Assembly (NCBI GenBank): GCA_028565635.1
Contig: JAOXYB010054501.1
Location: forward strand, 1 to 11,307
Length of the DNA stretch: 11,307 nt
Source: Phoronis ovalis
Taxonomy: Eukaryota; Phoronida; Phoronidae
Reading direction: 5' to 3'
Shown here: positions 5,197 through 11,307 of the stretch, piece after piece
Layout of the letters: each line of letters begins with the position of its first letter
Numbering within the stretch: the stretch's first letter is position 1
Notes under the pieces: model-generated
Told to the model about the DNA's origin: nothing
What the model saw: the letters and a program-made list of their open reading frames with translations, nothing else
Databases searched by the model: none
Position numbers and translations under genes: made by a program

Positions 5197-8044
5197 GTAA
5201 GCATTTATTATTCATGATTGATACGCCGCATATCTCTGTCAAACGTCCTGAATAGTACATGTCCCTGTAGTCCATGATACATTATTCTACTATGGCTGAC
5301 TGTAGAGGAGCAGTAGGTCATGGCTCAGGCAGTGATCAAAACTGTTGATTTTTTTCAGCTAAACATTTGTCTAAGACTCCACTCATGAAGACGCCAAAAC
5401 AATTTTTTGGGTGGAAACATTTTAATAGTTTTTAACACTGACTACGTGACCCTACTATAGCTTGACTGCGGTAGAACCGTAGAACATAATAATAATTTTT
5501 ATCTTCCAAGACCCATTATATGCACTTTCAGCACAAACGGCAACAGTTTTAGCACTGTCTGAATGACGTGATGATACTACATATCGCTCCGTCGCAAGCA
5601 AGCAATTGCAGTGTCATCTAGCCAGAACTTGTGTTTAACTATTCCTAATAACACGCCCAAAAGTTGACGTATTGCTGCTAAGTCTTTCCTATTGAAAACT
5701 ATAGTCTTTCGAAATTAACAAAAACTATAAACATTCTCACACAACAATGCTCCGATGGTTTTAGTTTGTTATTATCAAGTACAAAATATAAAAAAGTATG
5801 TTTGTTGTTGCACAGCAGTTGTACGAAGCGACCATAATGGCGTCTCATGGGCATTTACATTGTTTTTCGCCGACTTGTTTACTGATAACAAACTAGTGCT
5901 ATCGGAGTACTGCCAGTGTGGAAAATTTCATATATCTTACGGATGAGTTTATGTTAATTTCGAAAGACAATAGTTTTTGAATAGGAAATTGTTAGGATCA
6001 ATACATCAGATATTGGGCATACTATTAAGATTAGTGTTCAATCAGTTTCATGAATGATTCTCTTTAACTGTCCCCGGTTCACTAACTGGTGTTGCTATGC
6101 TTGTTGAACAAGAAACGTTTGTATGTCATCACAGGTGGATGTCATCCTTGTGTTTAACAAATGCTAGGTAAAATTAATATTACATTTTATTTGTATTTAA
6201 AAGACTTTGAAACGAAAGGCCATTTCAATCTACGAAATTACGCGAAGTCGGTCGATGTTGGTGCGTCACCAAATGTCAATGACTCTCTTAATGGGAGTGT
6301 ATATATATGAACTTAATGTTGCATTGCAGCCTCGAGTTTGACTGAAGAATTGATAATTGAAGTTGTTCGAATTCTTGGTGTAACCACATACCACCTGAAT
6401 ATATTGCTTAATTCAAGAATCAAGCGTCTATCTCTTGATATCTTCTTCAATAATAATATTGCGCGAATGGTGAAGCGCTGCACGGTACGATAAACTATAG
6501 TTTTTTCTCATTAAATACATGTTTCTTAGATACCTTGTCACAGTAAAGAGTAAATCACTCATGCAGGTGTAATGAAATATTAGTAAAATCTAAAGCATTT
6601 TCCAAAGCAATACCTCCATATTAAAGATTGCACTAAACACTAAAAGTAAATCGAAACTACCCCTATATATAAAATATATACAGCAATGTATATTTTTTCA
6701 AGATGTGAAATCTCAAAAATGCTATAGCTACAGTACACAAGCAAAAAAGTAAAACAGCAGTCACCCTGTATTTCCTGTGTAACTTTTAATATAAGGTTGA
6801 TCAAATTTCTTTTTTAGTATTTAACTCATCTTGGCCTAAGAGGTTGTATTGAAGTAAATCCGAAAATGCTGGTAGACTTATTGAAATTGCTACCGTTACT
6901 TGCCAGCCTAGATTTAAGCGATACCAAAGCGACAGATGAAGTCCTAGAAATAATTGGATGCAAGTGTTCTAACCTGAAGGAACTTCTACTGTGTAATACA
7001 CGTGTACACGATGATTGCTTACCCATATCTGAGAGTGGACTCGTGTCTTTAGCTTCAAATCATGCGACTGGAAAACTAGGTTGTAAACTTCTGCAGAAAC
7101 TCGATATCACCGGCCTAAAACTCCATCAAAATTTTCCTATAGTTTTACTTGTTATCAGTTGCAAAGATTTGCAATATCTGTTGCATGGGAAGTTTGATAT
7201 ACATGTGATTAACTATTTACAAGCTTTTAATAAGGATTTTATTTCCAAAATCAAAAATTTTCAGATAAATCAATTTGAGCTACCCATTACAAACTTTTCC
7301 TTTCTGAACAAATGCATGCCATACTTGGAAGATTTGAAAGTCAATGCTATGCAGGGTGACAGTTTTTTCAATAGCAACCTATTCACCGTTTTTAAAAAAA
7401 TGGATCATTTAAAAACAATCACAATTTCTGGTTTAGTCAGTGGAATTTTTGAGACGAAATTGACACCTTTACTCAAAATAAAAGGTCACCAAATTACGTG
7501 TCTACGCATGGAATCAATAGACGACCACAACATGGATTTGAATGTCATTGGTAATTTGTGCCCGGTTTTAGAGCAATTATATCTGAGTAATGTAATAGTC
7601 ATACAGTCACGTCCCCCTCAGTACCACTCTATAACAAATTGCAGGGCATTTTTTAAACTTAAAAAGCTACATATTGTTACGATTCATGACTCTGTTGGTC
7701 TTCACAATATGAAAAGTGTACTAGCACATGCAAAAAATCTTCAATGCTTGATATTGTCGGGAAGCTTTGTGCGGAATAAAGATCTGTTTGAAATAAGCGC
7801 TCTTACAAAGTTGGAGACCCTCAGCTTTTACTATAATACCAATATTACAAAACATGGGTTAAATGATATTGTATATGGTAACGCTAACAGCAATTTAAAG
7901 CAACTTGAACTGGCATCTTGTAAACATATAACGTTGGCTGATTATGAATCTTGGTGCAGACGAATTAAAAGGATGAATTTAAACATCAGAATTAAGATGA
8001 GTAATAGTGTATATGATGATTGGTCATTCACAGTTTCTGACTAA
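5055..8044 (+). CDS. Leucine-rich repeat protein with N-terminal elongin-BC box and cullin-2-like box (3 to 4 exons)
   Basis: Coding exons are 5055-5196, 6330-6484 and 6818-8044, joined in phases 1 and 0, giving 507 residues from the ATG at 5055. Residues 9-18 (TLKEACLSSI) fit the BC-box consensus (S/T/P)Lx3Cx3(A/I/L/V) and resemble VHL's TLKERCLQVV. Residues 47-55 (LTSSLTEEL) fit the cullin-2 box, hydrophobic-P-xx-hydrophobic-xxx-hydrophobic, except for Thr in place of Pro. About thirteen leucine-rich repeats follow from residue 100 to about 480. This order matches ZYG11/ZER1-type receptors, which recruit substrates to CUL2-RBX1-elongin BC ubiquitin ligases. The role as substrate receptor is inferred and the substrate is unknown. 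It is not a clear orthologue of a named gene; a lineage-specific LRR family is likely. A decayed copy lies at 1020-1550. Confidence 0.8.
5284..5477. repeat. Foldback element, about 190 bp, in the LRR gene intron
   Basis: The left half is an imperfect reverse complement of the right half throughout. The ends are ttctac and gtagaa, with paired inner blocks gtaggtca/tgaccctac, cagtgatcaaaactgtt/aatagtttttaacactg and aagact/gacgcc near the centre at about 5385. It is probably an old miniature inverted-repeat element. No target-site duplication was recognised. Confidence 0.6.
5545..6165. repeat. Large foldback (imperfect palindrome), about 620 bp, in the LRR gene intron
   Basis: The centre is near 5840. 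Strong pairing occurs between 5667-5727 and 5946-6005, for example tttcctattgaaaactat with atagtttttgaataggaaa, and ctttcgaaattaacaaaaact with agtttatgttaatttcgaaag. Pairing continues outward (cgcccaa at 5654 with ttgggca at 6013; gtgatgatactac at about 5570 with gtatgtcatcac at about 6121) and inward (ctccgatggttttagtttgttat with ataacaaactagtgctatcggag). It could be a foldback transposon or an inverted duplication. The 63-codon frame inside is incidental. The ends are approximate. Confidence 0.75.
6330..6484 (+). CDS. LRR gene exon completing the cullin-2-like box
   Basis: The 155-bp exon has the acceptor ttgcattgcag and the donor CACG|gtacga. It starts with two bases (cc) that complete Thr with the A left by the previous exon, then 51 codons beginning SSLTEELIIEVV. 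Only this frame is open; the other two hit stops within five codons. It ends in phase 0 at MVKRCT. The segment is a helical linker leading into the first leucine-rich repeat. Confidence 0.75.
6485..6817 (+). other. Intron before the main LRR exon
   Basis: This 333-bp AT-rich intron starts gtacga and ends with the strong acceptor tttcttttttag. Both sides are in phase 0. Nothing else is recognised in it. Confidence 0.7.
6818..8044 (+). CDS. LRR gene main and last coding exon
   Basis: The exon gives 408 codons, entered in phase 0 as YLTHLGLRGC, so the coding part starts 16 codons before the first in-exon ATG (6866). Leucine-rich repeat cores of the LxxLxL kind include YLTHLGLRGC, LLASLDLSDT (about residue 126 of the protein), NLKELLLCNT, LLQKLDITGL, YLEDLKVNAM, HLKTITISGL, VLEQLYLSNV, NLQCLILSGS, KLETLSFYYN and NLKQLELASC (about residue 458). 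Spacing between repeats varies from about 25 to 40 residues, as in RNI/cysteine-containing-type LRRs. The repeat around residues 175-230 is diverged. The protein ends with a short polar tail (WSFTVSD). Confidence 0.85.
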   Translation, partial: YLTHLGLRGCIEVNPKMLVDLLKLLPLLASLDLSDTKATDEVLEIIGCKCSNLKELLLCNTRVHDDCLPISESGLVSLASNHATGKLGCKLLQKLDITGLKLHQNFPIVLLVISCKDLQYLLHGKFDIHVINYLQAFNKDFISKIKNFQINQFELPITNFSFLNKCMPYLEDLKVNAMQGDSFFNSNLFTVFKKMDHLKTITISGLVSGIFETKLTPLLKIKGHQITCLRMESIDDHNMDLNVIGNLCPVLEQLYLSNVIVIQSRPPQYHSITNCRAFFKLKKLHIVTIHDSVGLHNMKSVLAHAKNLQCLILSGSFVRNKDLFEISALTKLETLSFYYNTNITKHGLNDIVYGNANSNLKQLELASCKHITLADYESWCRRIKRMNLNIRIKMSNSVYDDWSFTVSD

Positions 8045-8163
8045 AAACAATAATTTAACAGTACTGGCGTGACAACATTATAACATTATATCAAAGAATA
8101 TAGAAAATATAGTGTGTGTGTCTCTTTGGAAAATTCTACAAAATTTCCAAATATAGTTTTTTC

Positions 8164-8169
8164 AATAAA
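8164..8169 (+). promoter_or_regulatory. Poly(A) signal AATAAA of the LRR gene
   Basis: A canonical AATAAA lies 120 bp after the stop codon, within a T- and A-rich context and followed by tgt-containing sequence. Cleavage would be expected around 8180-8200. Confidence 0.65.
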
Positions 8170-9260
8170 CCAAATATGTAACAGAAATGTTTGAATTATT
8201 TTAAGGATGTATACAAACCTGTTTAGTAATCTAACGTGTTTTGTCGACAAAGTGTACCTTGATTTGAACTGATTTATTTTAGGTTAAACATTTTAATCTT
8301 CAGAGATGTATGCAAAATTTATACGTTTTTGAAATATCGTTTTTATGTATAATTAAAACCATACCACTTTTGATAAATTTGGTTGAATTCACTATGAAAT
8401 CAATTTAAAATCGATTGTTGACATCTTAGTTTCGTCGGTACTTGTTTCAATCCAATATGGCGGACATATATAGCAACCCGCTTAGTAACAACCTTAGCTC
8501 TGTCGATTCATTTAAAATACTTTAGATACAATTACAGGGTTATTGCATATGGTTTTATTTCACTTTTATTCTGTGTGGTATTTCTAACATCTGGGAATAG
8601 TAACGTACATTTCAAGGGCTAGTCATGATCAAATAATGATCATGATCAGGGCTGTACGTAATTCCAGCTAACAGAAAAACTAATATAAATACAAGCTCAA
8701 TAATTATAAAAGTAACTACAAGATCTTCCTGCACACTACATGTAACAGGCCAATTTGATCAATTTTTTTTCCAGTCGGTAACACATGCTCCCTGCTTCGA
8801 GTATAAAGATTTATGACCGGGCGCCACTATATGGATCAAAGCCAAAGCATTAAAAAAATCAGAATCTTTTGTTGCATATAACCTAGTACACATCCAGAAC
8901 CACTAGAATTGCAGTATTATGCAAATTATCTCCTGTTTTATTTGGAAGTGTATAAAAAAAACATTTATTCCGGTAAAAAGGGAGAAATTTAAAATCAACA
9001 ACATTTTTGCAAATTTAAAATAATTAGTTTCCATGACAACTATGTTTGAACCACTGTCTTCAAAATAGCAAACTAAACAACCATGATGGTAGATAGCTCA
9101 TTTTGGTGAAAGGTTTTAATTTTGTTTGTCAATGTATGAAATATGAAGTAGCAACTCAAATGCCAAAATGACAGTTATAAAATATAAAATCATAGAGTAT
9201 ATAAAATCATAATAAAGTTATCTTTACTTTTTTGGCTATTTTCGAATGGTTTATATGTTT
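8170..9260. other. AT-rich intergenic DNA
   Basis: Only small items are visible. A start-like ATGGCGGAC at 8458 opens a 22-codon frame ending TAG. A perfect hairpin sequence lies at 8623-8645. No domain, RNA gene or mobile element was recognised. Confidence 0.5.
8623..8645. repeat. Perfect short inverted repeat
   Basis: Nine-base arms, tcatgatca and tgatcatga, flank a five-base loop (aataa). It is followed at once by another atca. It could form a hairpin or bind a dimeric protein; no function is indicated. Confidence 0.7.
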
Positions 9261-9716
9261 TTAACCCTTTTGAGCCCGAATTTTGCACTGAAAGCGATTA
9301 AATCCTTTTCACTGTTACATACTTCGTCTACTTAAATTGTAAAAAAAAACGGGAAAAAAAATAATAAATTATAATCGGTTGGCATGGAAACTGTTTTTTT
9401 CTATTTATATATAATGTATTTATTTTTTCTCCTCGCAATTACTCAGACGTGGTGATCTTGGTTCTAGTAAATTAGTACCAAGTCAAAAACATGCATTTCA
9501 AAGGTTATAGTTTGGAATGCGTTTAGCAGAGTTGTCTCCGTTGTAAGCGCTCAGTAGTAAAAATTATATATATATATATCAGTGGAAACAACATAATGTC
9601 TGCACTTGCTCATACTGATCTTTGATCGCAACGTTTGGTGCTCCTAATCTTTTAACGGCCACGGATGTGCTGGCTAAATTTTTTTTAAATATTGTTTGGC
9701 CTCCAAAAAGGATTAA
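9261..9716. mobile_element. Doubtful piggyBac-like MITE with TTAA flanks
   Basis: The left end reads TTAA-CCCTTTTGAGCCCGAA. The right end, read on the opposite strand, is TTAA-TCCTTTTTGGAGGCCAAA. TTAA target sites and CCYTTT-type ends are typical of piggyBac-family elements. The inverted match is short and imperfect and the interior is unremarkable AT-rich DNA, so this may be chance. Confidence 0.3.
9565..9579. repeat. Short (TA)n run
   Basis: A pure TA dinucleotide run of about seven units. Confidence 0.9.
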
Positions 9717-10476
9717 CGGCAGCAAACGCTTCGATTGAATAAAATGGGTAGTGCTATTATTATGGCTTCCACCTAGCAGCGAGATTTAAAATTTTCTCTA
9801 CGCAAAATTCGACATTTTCGCGTCATGGGAGCTTTTCAGGATTGCAGATTGGCAACACTCTTCAACGAGGGTGACAGGAATGTGAAACGTTACATTTAAT
9901 CTGATGATTCATTCAATCAAACTATATAAAAATTATTTGCTTAAATGTAGTGCTTTATGTTGCCCAAAGATTAAATATTTTATGGTTCTCCCAAGGGCAA
10001 TAAGTCTTAACATAGAAAGAATTATAGTTTTATTTATTTTCTGCTGTCTAGCGATAAAATAGAACTTGGTAAATACATGTACCTCAAGAATTTCGGATAG
10101 ATTTGCCGATTCCAACTAGCGGAGTGTTCGCATTTGAAGTCACACATTCGTCTACTGATGTCCCAACTTTCTCTGGTGTGCCACAGGAGATCGCTTTATG
10201 AACAGGGCAAAGTTTCGAATTTGTTGTCTGTTAATGATTGAAATATAACCATAATTGTATTTACTTTCCTATAATATATGCTAAACCTATTTATGGAAAG
10301 CGAGAAGGGACCACCCCTATTATTACACATTTTGCATTGAATTTCTCGGTTTCGGCGGTTATTTATTAACAAACGGGAAATAGGTTCCGTTTTCTAATAA
10401 GCGGTAATATTTAACTTTAACAATCGCAGGTATATTGCCGGGGCCGATAGTTGAAACATGACTGTAACTATAGTGA
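9717..10476. other. Unassigned DNA upstream of the PHR coding region
   Basis: No BTB or BACK domain or other recognisable exon was found on either strand. The segment at about 10085-10215 is less AT-rich and open in frames on both strands, but its protein content is not recognisable. An acceptor-like ttaacaatcgcag ends at 10429. A stop (tga) at 10474-10476 closes the PHR frame upstream. Confidence 0.4.
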
Positions 10477-10623
10477 ACGGCTTTTACTGTCGAGGTGCCG
10501 AGGCCGAAACTTCGGCATTATGAATACAACTATTGTACAGCACAAGAAGGTTTTCTCCTGCGCAGTTCACGAATTAGTAATCAACACAACCGTGTGACGT
10601 CAAATTTTAATAGAAATCCAACA

Positions 10624-11070
10624 ATGGAAAAATATAACATTAGCAAAGCATTCTACCCATGTTTTAGTATGCCGTGGAACTATGCCAGTGAAAGATCCCA
10701 GTGTCAACCACATTCAGATAACAGGGTGACATTTAGCACAAGCGGCGATAAATTTTTAGCTGGCATAACTTTCTACGGCATACATAAAGAGGTATATGTT
10801 CTTAAAGCTGAGCTCTCAGTCGAATGCAGTGGAGAGCAGGTAGTGTTATGCGAAACAAAGGTTCTGTGTGAAAATGACAACATATGTATAGTGCCTATGG
10901 AAAAACCAGTCAAAGTAAGTATGGGTATCAAGTGTACAGTTGTTTTACGACTTTACGGAAAAAGGGCCTACCGTGGTAAAAACCCTTTACAAACATCGGA
11001 AAAAAATAACTTTTGCGTGCAATTTTTCGAAACATCTCCACACACTGCAGGAATTATGTTGCTGGACTAA
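10624..11070 (+). CDS. PHR-domain protein, or last exon of a BTB-BACK-PHR-like gene
   Basis: From the ATG at 10624 (context acaATGG) the frame encodes 148 residues. Residues about 33-148 fit the PHR domain, the beta-sandwich shared by MYCBP2/highwire/RPM-1 and BTBD1/2/3/6. Visible marks are NRVTFSTSGDKFLAGITFYG at the start (family pattern DRI.F.V...I...G.GLYG), EVYVLKAELS, the central KPVKVSMG..CTVVL (family: PV.v..g..Yt....L) and GKRAYRG near the end. The frame is open back to 10477, and a good acceptor (ttttctcctgcgcag) ends at 10565, so this may be the terminal exon of a longer protein. BTB-PHR proteins are CUL3 adaptors; solo PHR function is unknown. The C-terminus (GIMLLD) stops where the family's GQIPEIIFY strand would end. 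Confidence 0.7.
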   Translation: MEKYNISKAFYPCFSMPWNYASERSQCQPHSDNRVTFSTSGDKFLAGITFYGIHKEVYVLKAELSVECSGEQVVLCETKVLCENDNICIVPMEKPVKVSMGIKCTVVLRLYGKRAYRGKNPLQTSEKNNFCVQFFETSPHTAGIMLLD

Positions 11071-11104
11071 ATGTTATGTACACAGTGTTCTTTGAAGCCG
11101 GTTT

Positions 11105-11110
11105 AATAAA
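11105..11110 (+). promoter_or_regulatory. Poly(A) signal AATAAA of the PHR gene
   Basis: A canonical AATAAA lies 35 bp after the stop codon. This makes the 3' untranslated region very short and supports 11070 as the true end of the coding region. Confidence 0.6.
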
Positions 11111-11147
11111 GTCGTACGACAACTGTATACTTTATGTCAATACTTAC

Positions 11148-11305
11148 TTTAGCTGGTAAATTTTGTCCTTTTCACACAGAACTTTATCGCCAGGTGGATA
11201 TAAATCCTCGTGGCTTTGAACAACACGTTATCTATCAATCAGTATCTGTGGTCTTCCAGCCTGAATCACTAATTGTTCTGTAACAATTTTGTTTGTATCA
11301 TATAA
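11148..11305 (-). pseudogene. Possible minus-strand exon interrupted by one TAA
   Basis: Read leftward from 11305, one frame gives 25 codons of coding-like sequence (ending GRPQILIDR), a TAA at 11228-11230, and then 26 more codons including HEDLYPPGDKVLCEKDKIYQ. It ends at a strong donor (CTAAA|gtaagt). The frame would stop immediately after the donor, which supports splicing there. The TAA could mark a decayed exon, a sequence error, or a separate exon entering after it (weak acceptor ttgttcaaag, exon 11148-11213). The family is not recognised; the YPPGDKVLC segment is faintly like chromo-barrel proteins. The gene would extend beyond the right edge and converge with the PHR gene. Confidence 0.35.
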
Positions 11306-11307
11306 AC

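Larger units (their letters stand above)
5197..6329 (+). other. Intron between BC-box exon and cullin-box exon
   Basis: This 1133-bp intron starts gtaagc and ends ttgcattgcag. Most of it consists of two foldback sequences, listed separately. The remainder near 6170-6320 is AT-rich with no recognisable features. Confidence 0.65.

Noticed and set aside
5755-5946. 63-codon + strand frame
   Set aside because: It spans the centre of the large intron palindrome and has no domain content.
6826-7026. 66-codon minus-strand frame
   Set aside because: Shadow of the LRR exon on the other strand.
10495-10623. GTG as start of the PHR frame
   Set aside because: GTG starts are not normal in animal nuclear genes. 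The first ATG in frame is at 10624, and good acceptors (10540, 10565) lie between.

Overview
The window looks like AT-rich nuclear DNA from an invertebrate animal, possibly a mollusc or another lophotrochozoan. The evidence is interrupted reading frames with GT..AG junctions in matching phase, AATAAA signals, microsatellites, short non-autonomous transposons and animal-type protein domains. The clade is an inference; no marker gene is present.

The best-supported gene lies on the + strand, with coding exons at 5055-5196, 6330-6484 and 6818-8044 and a poly(A) signal at 8164. A further start exon at 2775-2803 fits in phase. The product is about 507 residues (517 with that exon). It has an N-terminal elongin-BC box (TLKEACLSSI), a cullin-2-box-like motif assembled across an intron (LTSSLTEEL), and about a dozen leucine-rich repeats. 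This is the layout of a substrate receptor of a CUL2-elongin BC ubiquitin ligase. At 10624-11070 a second + strand coding region carries a PHR domain, the fold found at the C-terminus of BTB-BACK-PHR proteins (adaptors of CUL3 ligases) and in MYCBP2/highwire proteins. No BTB domain is visible here.

Layout. 1-560: microsatellite and unassigned DNA. 560-760: degenerate tandem repeat. 913-1014: a likely minus-strand exon, phase 1-1, encoding a Cys cluster followed by a Ser/Thr-rich stretch. 1020-1550: a decayed second copy of the LRR gene's 3' part, with stops and frameshifts. 1578-1921: a diverged repeat pair. 2392-2565: a foldback element. 2775-5053: the candidate first intron, holding a poly-Asp/(ATC)n tract, a tandem duplication, a nearly palindromic element with TA flanks, and a tRNA-Leu-like (SINE-like) sequence. 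5197-6329: an intron with two more foldback sequences, one about 620 bp. 8170-10480: mostly non-coding, with one doubtful TTAA-flanked element. 11148-11305: an open minus-strand segment with one in-frame TAA and a good splice donor.

The two recognisable genes belong to families linked to cullin ubiquitin ligases, but nothing shows that they act together. The density of foldback elements between 2.4 and 6.2 kb and the decayed LRR copy point to a region that is both duplicating and collecting small transposons.
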